From Rotaria macrura (Eukaryota; Rotifera; Eurotatoria; Philodinida; Philodinidae), in contig OENT01000944.1 of assembly GCA_900239685.1 (NCBI GenBank), positions 1-64,000 on the forward strand: DNA of 64,000 nt, read 5' to 3'. The position numbers and the translations under genes are program-made. Under the pieces are notes generated by a model that made no database searches, was not told where the DNA came from, and saw nothing but the letters and a program-made list of their open reading frames with translations. This document shows positions 12,120 through 23,760 of the stretch, piece after piece; positions within the stretch are counted from its first letter, which is position 1; each line of letters begins with the position of its first letter.

Positions 12120-14505
12120 TTAAGACAGCGACACATCTATTGAGTGTAATGTCTTAAATTTTGCAGTTCTAAATGGACCACTAATAGCTTCATTAATTTT
12201 TCCTCTAACAAATACTTCTTTCGGATGACAGAATTTCACATAATCTATAATGAAAGTATAGAAAAATTCATTCCATAACATAATAATTATAAAATTGAAA
12301 GTTACTAAGAATTGTTTCACGAGTCGTGTTCTCTATATCACTTAGTACACGAGTTTTTGAAGGATAAAGATAACGTACAATCGCTCTTGCGGTAAGTGAT
12401 CCAGTATTTTGGGTTAATGATATCAGCACGTTGGAAGGCATGCCTAAGGCATCACTGAAATCTTTGAGAACACTTCCGGACAATGGTTTGTTCTCAAATC
12501 GTTGTGCGGTGTACTTGAACCATTGTTGAATTTCAGGTGGAGGCAATGCTATACCGATAAGTAATATATTTTGTTTTAATAGACACAGAAGACAATCAAC
12601 CACTTACGCATTGTTTTCTTTTTTAAAATTTCATTTTCATTTTGTAGCATATTTATACTCTTTGTCAATCGTTCACATTTTTCAACTAAACGATTGTATT
12701 TTATGACTAACGAATAATTGTGTTGTTCATCACCGATCCGTTTGGTATCGGCACTGATAGTAGCTGCTGCATTCTGATCTATTTCGTCGTTAACCGAAAT
12801 ATCATCATTGAATTGACTACCTGATGAATTCAACGATTCTTCATTATCTAGATGAAAAATAGAGAAGCAATATAGGTAGTAGTCATCACATAGAAATTTA
12901 TTAATACTAATAACAGACAATAGTACAATAGATAAACATTTATTTTACAGTATACTCAATAATGCTAACATCTATTTCGCGTATTAGGTCCAAAACTTAA
13001 TTGACTTTTGCAGACATAATCTTTAGATTTTTTTCCCGATAATTTTTCTTCGAAATTTTCTTGCATTTATGTAATTTTCATGAATAATTTGATATTCGAT
13101 TTAAAAATAAAAAATGACGTGCTCGTCATTTTGAAAAACTTCTGTTTGGGGAAATTCCATAAAAGTGGAAGTCTTCAGTAGAAAATCAAACGTCTTTAGC
13201 ATGTAGTAAACTACTGTAAGGTCGTTTGGTAATGAAAATCAGATCTTTTTAGTCTCATAAGGTATCGCTCATATCAATAAATACATTGAAAGGGTTATAA
13301 CATAGGTTCTCGTTTTTGTTGCCTATATCAAGAAAATGAAACAATAGTTGCATTTTAACTTCCTTAGAAATTATTTATGAGAAGTATGGATCAGGAGAAT
13401 ATGTGATTCGAACATACCTTTTTCGTGTTGTCTCGTAAGTTGTGTCGGAGTACGATCAGATGCTTCAATATTCTTTGAATGATCTTCTGAATGTCTGGTA
13501 GAGGAAAGTTCGTTGTAGCTTTCTTAGAAACATGACGAGTTACTACGTAAATATTGAAGAATTGAAAAGAAAAACACCTTACGAGTTGATGACAGTGGTG
13601 TCAGTGTTCGATTCAATTTATTTTGTGTAACGAGGGTTTTTTGTGCAGAAATCAGTTGATGATTTCGGGATTGTGACGACATAATACCTGTTTGTTTCTT
13701 CTGATGGTGAAGATCATTGTCAGTTGTCAATTTACCTTTTTTCAAAATAAAAAAAGTAATGAAGTATCAATGTATTTATGTATATTTACCAGCATCCTTT
13801 TCTTTCGATTTGAGATTTTCTTTGTTGTTCTTTTGTTGAACAACACTTGTAGATTTTTCTGAACTTTTGGAAACATACAACGTTTTATCATTTTTGTTTT
13901 CAGACATTGATAACTTATTGGTTGTTAGGTTTTTCACTATAAAGAGAAGAAAAAACAGCGAGCAAAAATACAATGAAAATATTTCAAAGAATAATGATTT
14001 ACCTCCACTATTGACCTTTTTTTTTCTTAATTCTTCAGAAAGATTCAGATGATTTTCATCAATCAAATCATTTTCTGAAGAAATTTCGGTCAATCCCAAA
14101 CCTAAACTCAAAACATAAAAGTATAATAAAAGAAATTATAAATATTGATCGTCACCATTGTCGACTTCTGTGTCTTCTATAATGCACATTTGATGTTGAC
14201 AAGATTCTAAATCACCTTGAAAATAAAGAAAAATACAAACTTTAATAAGTGCAAAATATGAGATCAAACAATGTACCCAAGAACAAGATCTTCACACGTA
14301 TATGATGACGACCTTCGCTTTTTAATGTACAATCATCCCCTGCTTTAAGTCGACGATTTGATGGATTTAAAATTTTATCGATATTGATGATTTTTCGAGT
14401 TTTTTCAATATCTGAATATTGTATAATGCAATGTGAAGCCTTAGCAGGCTTCGATACAGTAGAAATCGATGATACCATAGAATCATTTCGTTCGATAGAA
14501 GGCAT
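12120..14505 (-). CDS. coiled-coil and BEN-domain protein, nine exons
   Basis: Exons 14505-14277, 14215-14156, 14101-14003, 13936-13790, 13735-13583, 13522-13418, 12847-12608, 12548-12306 and 12244-12120 join in phase to 466 aa. Residues 1-85 resemble the small N-terminal module seen before some BEN proteins (GDDCTLKSEGRHHIRVKILFLGD). Residues 86-300 are Ser/Lys/Asn-rich and probably disordered. Residues about 305-343 form a coiled coil (heptads around LVEKCERLTKSINMLQNENEIL). The rest is BEN-like: an RAIVRYLYP core and a NYVKFCHP…INEAI helix. BEN domains bind DNA or chromatin. The gene sits head-to-tail behind a transposase gene, which suggests a DNA-binding partner for that element. The alternative is an unrelated host repressor. 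The BEN assignment is by eye. Confidence 0.75.
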
Positions 14506-16780
14506 TCTAAAATCAAGCGAACAATAGTAAAGATTCTTCTCGATATGAATATTATTATTAATTGGAATATTATGATAATAAATGATTGTAGTATAAGTTA
14601 TGTGAGATAAATGCATGCGAATCTTTGGAAAATTCATTCTTAGATTTCTGTTCTTTCTTCATACGTTCAATGATTTCATTATTATGAACAAAGAACTTAT
14701 GATAAGAATAAGACAGAATATCGTCTTCAGAAGAAATACGAATGTATTAAGCAACAAACAAAGAAGACTATTCAAATGCAGCCAGACATAACGAACTATT
14801 GAATTAATTGAAAAGCCGTTGAATCAACGGAACACGTGTACAATTTAAAAATAAACAGCTCAAAGAGAAAGATTGACGATCGATTGGGATATGGATGATC
14901 AATGAATTATATATATAATGTTTCTTTCTGATATTAAATTTCTAATATTAACGTTTTCCTAAGAAATATTTGAAAATAAAATAAATGAATTAAATCTATT
15001 GGTAATATAGTAGTTTCCTTTTGCTTTATTAATTTATCAGCTCATTTGAATGATATAGTATGAAAATCAGCTAGCTATCAGTAAAATATGATTGAATAAT
15101 TTTGAATATGTTGATTCAACATAATCGCATCACAAACCAATGTCTATTCGTTTAACTTGAAACAGGTATAAATTATATCGGAACGAAATCTTATTGGATG
15201 GAATATCATGTAAATTTACTGTTCAAAAATAATGCATATTGTTTTTTATTCTTAACTCTTTGTTTTAATTGTTTGGCTTGATCTAATCAATTCGATAAAG
15301 GTGGTATGTGGTATGTATATGTGAGTTTTGAATTTAGATGAAATTTGATTAGTACATAAATTCAAACGTATTCTATGATAATTTCTATGTCTGTTTCTAA
15401 ACTGAATTTATTTTCTTTTGTTTTATTGAATCATAAAAGCATAGAGATTTGCAATACTTCGTTACATTTTATCATGAATATTTTTGTCTTTTTCATAATG
15501 ATCTTGAACGTATTTCTACTATTCAGAATTATTTTATCATTTTAATATTCTTGAGAGCATGAAACATTGAATTTGAGTGGTTAAATTTAAGACAAGGAAT
15601 ACATATTTTATTATGCTGAACTTTGTAATCTCATATTGCTATCAATTTATCTGATATTTTTTCTTATAATGAAATCATGATTTTACGAAGTATTCTACTA
15701 GCTAATTATCGAAATTTGTTTTATCTTATTTCTACAACGATATGTATAAATTATAAGAGATTCATCTGAATAAAGCATAATCGACAAGAATATAGAAATT
15801 TTATTCCTATGTTTTCGCTGACTGGAAACAAAGTTAATTATATATCGATGCATCTAATGTTAAATATACTTAAAATGATATTATTCAGAAATTATTATTT
15901 TTCTGCGATATTTTGTAGCTTTTATTAAATCTTTAGGAATGAAACAACTTTTGATTAATTATTTCGAAGACCAAGTCCAATTAAAATTCTTATTTCAAGT
16001 GTGTCATGACATTTTATGACAAGTTACATATTGTTTCTTTGTCACTATATTGTTCCTGTCATTTATGATTTCGTTTTCAAGAAATACGTAGCAATGAAAT
16101 ATTAATAATAACGTGATTGAATTCATAAAATTTTGTTGAATGGAAGCGTCCAAAACATTGATCGAAGTGTTGTAAGGCAATTTACTTTTGTAAATGTTCG
16201 TTGTATAAACAATTGTTTTAAAGCACGACTACTTGCGGTAAACAACGATTTACTTCTGTATCGTTTGAAAAATGTTTCAGTTGATAAATACCTGTAAGGC
16301 TCTTTCTGTTTCGAAGTATAAAAATAATCTCTTTTGATAAAATTCAAATTATTGTTTCAATAGTCATTGAAATATGCCAATAGATACCATACTCAATGTT
16401 GATCTTGATTATTGTTAATATACTTAGTTTGAGTACGAGTAGATTGCAAACGATCGGTTAGAATAAATTTTATTTCTAATTCATTATAGTATCTAGAATA
16501 ACTAACAGACCATTACTGTATCTATATCACTGAATCAGTTCGACATAAACACTCCTATATCTCGAGTTGTGTTCAGTTCAATCGCTTGTTTGCTTGTTCT
16601 TTTCTGTCTTGTGTTCTTTCTGTACTTGTTCGAATCTTCTCTAGCGCGCATTGTGAATCTTTGTTTAAATAAAACTGTTGTTGTCTGATATCGATAGAAT
16701 GAAATACAATGACTTGATCTATAACTATGGTCAACAGGCCTAATGTCATCAATAAATTCATTTTTCGAATTTTTGTTAAA
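14506..16780. other. AT-rich intergenic, no gene seen
   Basis: 2.3 kb of strongly AT-rich sequence without long frames except 16123-16347 and 16573-16761, which look like chance. No RNA gene or clear repeat recognised. The promoter of the BEN-domain gene should lie near its right flank. Confidence 0.5.
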
Positions 16781-16782
16781 GA

Positions 16783-17100
16783 AAACGCGTTTTACAACTC
16801 AATAGGAGAGCGCCATGAAACATTCTTGAGGAAAATGCTTTGTCTAGCTGCTAAATCAACATTTACTAAACGATATGTATTTCACAGTGCATTACAGTGT
16901 TTATTTTTGAAGGTGTAAAACGCGTTAATGCTGGCCGATTTAACGCGTTTCTCACCATGTAAAAGTAATGATGTGAAACGGTGATAGATACTCAACATTT
17001 CTGTTTGTTTCCGATAAAAGATGTGAAACGCGTTAAACCGGCCAGCATTAACGCGTTTCGCATTGATGGAAAAACGCGTTCCGTAAACGCGTTTTTTTCG
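16783..17100. mobile_element. hairpin element built of AAACGCGTTT words
   Basis: At least nine copies of the palindromic word AACGCGTT. The stretch 16914-16960 is repeated in inverse at about 17022-17064, sharing AACGCGTTAATGCTGGCCG. Probably a non-autonomous foldback/MITE. The ends are not precisely defined. Confidence 0.55.
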
Positions 17101-19270
17101 CAGAAAATTACGCCATGGGCAAATCTCTGTCCGGACTCCAATAATGCATTTTACAAGGTTGGTCAAGTCAGACGGCAAATGGTGGTTGTTCAATCAATTT
17201 TTATTTCTGGTCAATCTCGAAAAGTGACAAAAATCATGGCTTATAAGCAAGTTTGGATGCGCACATATTACTATGAACCAATGCAACGACTCGCGAATAG
17301 GTTTAGAGCAGAACAACAGCGCGAAGAGATACGTATGATATCAGAGGCTTGTACCATTTCTTAAAAAGCACTTATCCGATGCGTTTTGATTGGCAATACT
17401 ACTGACTTTAGGGTTTGTCTGCCTATTTGAAATACGATTGTGAATTACTGTTGAAATAAAAAGCAAATTCAGACACAGATCGTGAAAAAATTCAGACAAA
17501 AGAGATATTTTTGATAATTGAATCACATAAATCATTCAAGGATAAGATCATTCTTGAACTGATTCCCATTTCAAATTGAACCGAATTCCTTTCTAGAGTT
17601 TTGTGGATAACGTATATTACCAAAAACAACTAAGGTACGATAGGACGTGTAGGTGTTGCTTAAATATGCATTCACGCCCACAATGTCGAAAATCACAATC
17701 AGATTTGCAGCAAGAATATAACATGATTTATATTCAATTATAAACAGATCAATATTACATTTCAAACGGATAGAAATCGTATCGATGCCACTTTACATTC
17801 CTTTTCAAACTTAACATTTGTCTATCAACTGCTGGGACTCTGTTTGATGGCTGTTCAATACACCGATCAAACGAAGTGAATGTATAATTTATGTATTCCA
17901 CAAGACGCCAGATCTGCCTGCAAAGATTATTCAACGAAATCCCGAGAGTTAGTGTGGATGAAAGTGAAGACCTACATCTACATCCACACGCAAGCACACA
18001 CCATCCTGAAATGAATCCGAAAGCAATAATAACTAGAACTCAATTCAATATCTTTCCTTTTAAGCAAGATCTCGAGTTTTTAATATCTTTTCGAGACGAA
18101 TAGGTTCACATAGATATTTTGATGGCTATGAGATGAATAGTAACACTTATCGTTACATAAATGGGTTTGTTCGTGGGGTTTCATTTCGATCGTTATAAAA
18201 TTGAGCGAAAAGATGAATCGAATTGAAGACGATTTGTCCATAATTAGACAGATAAGGTCGATTTGTTGGTCAGGTCTACCTAATGTTGACCTTCATCTCG
18301 CGAATAGTGGGACTACTTTATCTTTACTCTATTTTATAAATATAAATGTAATCTTTATATTTGAAAAATAAACATAAATAAAATATTTATATTTATAAAG
18401 TAAAGATTAAAGAATTTTAAAAATCTTTATTCTTTATAAAGTAACGATGAATGTATGAATTTTTCTATTGGGAAGAGCGAAATAGATTTGGGATTTAACA
18501 AAAGGATATGCAAAGTAGAAGCCGTTTCTAACATGCAAATGTTCGTTTTTTCAAGAAAAGGCTGTAGATAAATATGCGATGTGATAAAAGATCCATAATT
18601 CTCTCATCAATTCACTGATCCTAATTGACGAATGATCGAAAAAACTCTTGTGTAACAGATTCGATCGAATTCTAGAGTGGATCTTCTATCTTGTAATCAT
18701 TTTTGGTGCCATTAGAAGTTTTCAAAATCGGATTTTATGCCATCCTTACACTTATATGAAAATCGCTTCATGGAAAATATCATATGACTCTGAAGCTAAT
18801 CGAATCTAAACCCTCTTTTATGATAAGTTGGAGAATACATATATAAATTAGTTATACTCAAATGACCCGTAGTTATCCGATTTAGGGCAGCAATGAAGAA
18901 AAACATCGAAAAACGCTATCCCGTTGGTGTCTTGTAGTATTCGTCAAGCACTTATAGTAATAATTTTTCAATGCAACCAACTTCGTTGTTTCAAAGCGCA
19001 AAGTAAATTTTAAAAAGCTGAAGTTTCAAAGCAAAAAGTAACAAAAGAATTGTGTCTCATTTAATCATATAGAATTTCCCTTCTTTTCTTCCATCAATTC
19101 ATGTGAAACATTCATTTGATCGTTTGATTTGGGTTTTTTCGATTCACATATTGAAGAATTTAAATATTGAAGAACTTGGTATATGTTAGGAATCCTTTTG
19201 TTGATCTGCGAGAAGTATCCATGAACCTAGATGAATATTTTTTACATTCCCATATCGGTTACAGTTTCTA
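17101..19270. other. intergenic with an inverted-repeat arm
   Basis: No supported gene. Frames at 17755-17997 (-) and 17891-18103 (+) overlap and lack domain features. An AT-rich stretch at about 18330-18440 is inverted at 23655-23760. Confidence 0.45.
18330..18440. repeat. left partner of a distant inverted repeat
   Basis: Shares words such as TTTGAAAAATAAACATAA and TTTATAAAGTAAAGAT with the reverse complement of 23655-23760. The copies are diverged and 5.2 kb apart. Confidence 0.5.
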
Positions 19271-19496
19271 CACTAAAACAAAGGATTTCCGATTGGTTAT
19301 AAAATTCGGAACCCTTTAAAAGGTTTTTTACATTGATTCGAAACCATCAAAAAGGCTTACCAAACGTCTAGGAATCTTTTTCGTGAGTTTCGTACTTTTG
19401 TCTGAAACCTTTAAAAGGGTTCCGAATTCTTCGCAAAAATCGGAACCTTTTTAGTTTCGGTTATGTGACCATTTTTGTTTGCAGTGTAGAGAAATA
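19271..19496. mobile_element. 226-bp MITE with CACT ends and TA duplication
   Basis: Starts CACTAAAACAAAGG and ends in the inverse of CACTGCAAACAAA, with TA at 19269-19270 and 19497-19498. The interior is filled with GGAACC(C)TTTT words in both orientations. A related, more decayed copy lies at about 46,850-47,022. Confidence 0.65.
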
Positions 19497-20903
19497 AGGA
19501 TTTTTCTCATCTGTTCTTTGATATAACTTGTGATAGCATTACAGCACCATGGAAGATATTAGCTCTCGATAGTTTTTTCGAAAAATCCTATTTATCTCGA
19601 GATACTGCATACTCTTGTGGTCCTAATTTTAGATGAATTTTTTCGAATTGATACGATGTGATTTCAAAGATTGTATTACGCTTCAGGAGATTTAAATAAA
19701 GGTATTTGATGACTGACATCATAATGAGTCATGGATTGTTCAGACAAGCTTAATATAACCACTCGTGGGTAATTGATTTGCACTTCACAATATTCACAAA
19801 AACATAAAGTGCATCATGCAAAGGAAAGGAGGTATAACTCTTGTCCTATGGTTTACCATCTACCATCATCCATGAGCTCACACGATTTAAGTGTTCCAAT
19901 GAATTTTTCTCTTATGTTCTCTTGCCCATCTTCTATCTATACCCTTGCGTCTCTAATATGCAGCTACAGTGGAGTGCAAAAGTTTTTGACCTCAACATAA
20001 TTGAACTTTTTGATAAAATATCTCTGGAAGTTTCAGGAACAATTTTCTAAGAATTTTCTGGTAAATGAGGAAAGGAGTATACATATAGCTGCAAATATCA
20101 CGATTTGTCATAAATTATTTTTGCTTGGGAGAAATTAACTCGAAAATAAAATCTTACTACAAGAAAAACGAAGCGTTCAACCATTCTAAATTTTTGGAAT
20201 AATGGCGAACGATCTCCAAAATCAATTTCTTGTATCACGAAGATCCCACTTGGTACTGTCAAATATAACACTGCCAAAATTAAGCAACAAGGTACAATCG
20301 AGGAAAGGCCACGAAGGGGTCGACCTCTTAAGCTTACTATCAACGACAAAAAAGCACTCGGTCAATGGATTCGACCAAATAACGAAACAACGACGCAAGA
20401 ACTGGCAGAGAAATTGCTCCAGAATCGAGATGTGGATGTGTCTCGATGGACAGTAATTCGTTAGCTCCAACGAATGGGTTATAAAAGTGCTTTACCTTAC
20501 GGATCACCAATGCTAACACAAGAACAGAAAAATACACGTGTGTAATGGGCAATCCAGCACAAGGAAGATGACTGAAGCCGAACTATATTTACCGATGAGA
20601 CTTGCTACTAGTTATTTAGAAACATTATTCGTCGATGCTCAAAAGGTCCAAAAGCTGAAGTTAAAAGAATTCCAAGCAATAAGCAGAAGATTATGGCTTG
20701 GGGTGGTCTCAGCATTAAAGGTCTTGTCGGCTACCATTCATTCATAACTACTATGGATGGTCCTTATTACGCTCAAATCCTTCGAGATCATCTTAATTTC
20801 AATGCTAGAAAGCAATTTGGACGATGCTGGCGTCTACAACAAGATAATGACCGTAATGTTATGTCAGACGTGTTCCCCTTCTGTCATAAGACGGAACGAA
20901 TGA

Positions 20904-21085
20904 TACATACTCCTTTCTAGTACAGTGGTTAATACGTCTGTCCGGAAAGCAGAAGGTGCATGGTTCGATTCCATGCGAGAGGAGGTTACTCTTTTGTTCC
21001 GTTCTGTAGTCATACCATCACGTTGCTGTCACGGTGATATCAGATGAGAATGAGAATGAGAATAAGAGAAATAAAGACATAACCT
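20904..21085 (+). mobile_element. tRNA-derived SINE-like insertion
   Basis: A tRNA-like head (20910-20984) is followed by about 100 bp without tRNA similarity and a GAGAAT simple-repeat tail. This is the usual SINE layout. It sits inside the Tc1 coding region. GTTATG occurs on both sides (near 20858 and 21098) but is too short to prove a target duplication. Confidence 0.5.
20910..20984 (+). tRNA. tRNA-like head of a SINE (probably not a functional tRNA)
   Basis: Acceptor strands CTCCTTT and AGAGGAG pair over 7 bp, with an A-box-like TAGTACAGTGG, a 5-bp anticodon stem (TCTGT/GCAGA) and a B box in GGTTCGATTCC with stem CATGG/CCATG. The base before the presumed GGA anticodon is C instead of the near-universal U, and two bases separate the T stem from the acceptor. 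It therefore reads as a degenerate polymerase III promoter unit. Confidence 0.5.
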
Positions 21086-22251
21086 GTAAACACGAAAGTT
21101 ATGGTCGATCATTAAACGTCGTGCAGTAAAACGGAAACCAATAAATCTCAAAGAATTGGACACGTTTTTGCACGAGGAATGGGAAGAAATTGACATGGTG
21201 ATTATAGAAAATTTGATTCAATCTATAAAAACCTCGTTGTTTAGCTCTTATTGAAACAAAAGGAGAAAGGATCCATTATTAATTGTAATATTCTTGTACC
21301 TTATGCTATACATTATCGTTGCACATATGCAGTTTTCATGTTCATCATATCTACTTTAATAAACATTTGAAATATTGAGGCTGACATTTTTTGCACTCTA
21401 CTGTATATGCTCTAGTAAATAGATTTTAATCTATTATTTATCCAGAGATTGTTATTGATGCGAATAATATAGCGACAACAATAAATTTGCACAAGTTCTA
21501 TCTATAGGAGCGTTTGCGGGTGTGCATAAACTGCCAAAACAGTGCTATTATGTGAAAACATTGAGCTATCAAGCACAGAGAGTTGCTCGTATATTGGTGT
21601 AGTCGATTGTTCTTAGATTATTCCTCAATCAGACTTTTCCTCAGTAGGGGAAAGATATGCGAAAGGGTCACTGTGTTCGTGTAATCAGCAATCAGTGATT
21701 GCCGCAACATTGATTACTAGAAGATTCTTCTAGAACTCTAGAGGTAGTCGTGGCTTTGGCCAAAGCTTACTGCTCACTGGTCTGTTGCTAGATATGCCAC
21801 CATATTCGGGTGACTAAAAATACGTACATATCATATTTATGTTGAATTAACCCTTTTCAATCGCTTCATACTAATATAATACTAAATATATTTAATTTGC
21901 TTATAAAGAACATATATATATAGAGATAAACTACTAGTTCATATTAATCTAGCAAAATTGCAGTTATACGATAACTTTTACCTCAAGTATATATGAAATA
22001 GACGATGTCTGATTTTGAAGAAAAAATATCAATTAGATAAGTACATATGTTCATTTTATTCAGATGAGTAGTTTTGTTGTATCATTGAGCACAATGCTGA
22101 AAACAATCGTAATTTCTTGGTTACAAGATATCAATCAAGGAGAAAAGAAAGACACGAATTAAAACGTTCACTAGGTATAGTTAATACTTCCCTGTGGTAA
22201 AGTTGGATATGTCATTATTTAAAACAATGACTTCGTAGATCGCGTTGTCCC

Positions 22252-23204
22252 TGTGGGCACCGTTTAAGGGAAATGCACCATTTAAGAGAAAACATGGACC
22301 CCATGATAGAGGCACGTATAGCGAAAAAGGATTGGCTACAAATTATTGACATAGAAATCACACGGGTGATTTTAGACTCATCTAGAAACAGTCAAGGTTT
22401 GCGAGCTTTTAAACTTAAGTACCTTGAGCAAAAGAAAATTATCAAAACTGCTTAATTTTTGTGAAACACGAACTAAAAGGAGTGTTGAAGTGTTTAGGGT
22501 AGAAATTTTGCAGGCCCCCACCTCTCGCAGACAGTTACCGACAGATGATTCCCGCGTTAGATGCCGTTAATGAGAAGATTGAAGACCGTCGCAGTAGTGA
22601 TGCAGAGCCCTTGAGGGCGTCACTGAACGTCATCGATGTATGGTACAGGATTAGTGAATATATGTCTGTAATTGCTGATGAGAATATAGAAACTGCTTCT
22701 TTTTTGCAGCTCTACTGGCTCTGTCAGAACTGCTGAGTAGATGGCTAGAAGGACCCAAGAAAGAAAGCATGAATTCTGTGGCTGTTGAAAGAAGTTTAAT
22801 CGTGTTTCACATTTTTAATTCCTTAAAGGATTGCGCTAACAGCTTTTTGAACAGTGGACTATCTGTTGCTTTGTAGAATAAAGCAAATTGCCTTGAGGAT
22901 GCTTGTAAAAAAAATGCAGTGTATTATTGGTGTCTTATTTTTCGAACGTGGCTCATCTTTCTCTCATGTTTCTTCAATTTTAAAATTGAGCCACGATGCA
23001 CCCAACTCAAATAATTGTAGATCCGTCACCATTTAGTTCTCGTTATTGATTAAGAGACACCACGACTTGGTCTACATGAGTCTCAAATCACCATTGTGAT
23101 TTCTATTTGAATAATTTGTAGCCAGTCATTTTCGCTATACGTGCCTCCATCATAGCGTTCATGTTTTCTCCTAAATGATGCACTTCCCTTTAACGGTGCC
23201 CACA
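22252..23204. mobile_element. 953-bp DNA element with ~145-bp terminal inverted repeats
   Basis: The left end (22252-about 22396) and right end (about 23060-23204, inverse) start TGTGGGCACCGTT and stay similar for some 145 bp. TGTCCC stands directly outside both ends (22246-22251 and 23205-23210), a candidate 6-bp target duplication. The ~660-bp interior has only short frames (22273-22455, 22545-22736) and no recognisable transposase, so it is non-autonomous. The superfamily is unassigned. Confidence 0.7.
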
Positions 23205-23654
23205 TGTCCCTGTCAAGAAAAAAATTATATTATACTACAGAAAAGAAAAATAGGCCGTCGTCTGAACTTTAATGAAAACTGTATCAAGAAAATAAAATAC
23301 TCTTTGCGATCAAGATCTCAAATGAATTTCGATGAGACCCTTATGAAAATATAAACGATTGAACAAAAAGAATCGTTAATATGAATTTATTTAAGCGTTG
23401 TTATTAATCCGGAACTTAAAGCAACACGATGAAAACATCTTGTTTCAACAAAAATAGGTTATAAAATAGACTAATGAGTTTATTCTTAGTTTTTAAATAT
23501 TCTTATTCAGTGGATTCGATTGTGGGATCAACAAAATGTATATAATTAGTATGGTTCTTCTAGTAAACGTATCCTGTTATCATAGCCCGAAGTTTTCCCC
23601 TCTCTCCAATAGAAAATTTCATACATTTTTCTTTATATTTTCTTTATTTTTCAA

Positions 23655-23760
23655 AAATAAAGAATTGCTGTATCTTTACTTTATAAATTTAAAGATTTTA
23701 TTTATGTTTATTTTTCAAATATAAATGTATTATTTCTATTTAATCTTTAGTATAAAGATC
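23655..23760. repeat. right partner of the distant inverted repeat
   Basis: Reverse complement similar to 18330-18440, AT-rich and diverged. Confidence 0.5.

Larger units (their letters stand above)
20187..21254 (+). pseudogene. Tc1-family transposase, decayed
   Basis: Frame pieces match Tc1 transposase in order: a first HTH (KIPLGTVKYN), the GRP-type linker (RPRRGRPLKLT), a second HTH (TTTQELAEKLL…RWTVIR), the first catalytic Asp region (TIFTDE), MAWGGLSIKG, and the second catalytic block LQQDNDR, where the family has DNDPKH. The C-terminal end follows (LWSIIKRRAVKRKP…EEWEEIDMVIIENLI). Stops interrupt the early part (for example after TVIR), frames shift near TDE, and the ~35 codons with the third catalytic residue are missing where a SINE-like sequence is inserted. 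The gene cannot produce an enzyme. Confidence 0.85.
19967..21403 (+). mobile_element. Tc1/mariner transposon with a nested insertion
   Basis: Terminal inverted repeats CAGTGGAGTGCAAAAG (left) and CAGTAGAGTGCAAAAA (right, inverse) flanked by TA at 19965-19966 and 21404-21405. It contains a broken Tc1 transposase gene and a tRNA-derived insert. Length 1437 bp, within the usual range for Tc1 elements. Confidence 0.88.

Noticed and set aside
16981..17364. 127-aa frame on the + strand
   Set aside because: Its first half is read through the AACGCGTT-word element. The remainder has no recognisable domain, so I do not call it a gene.
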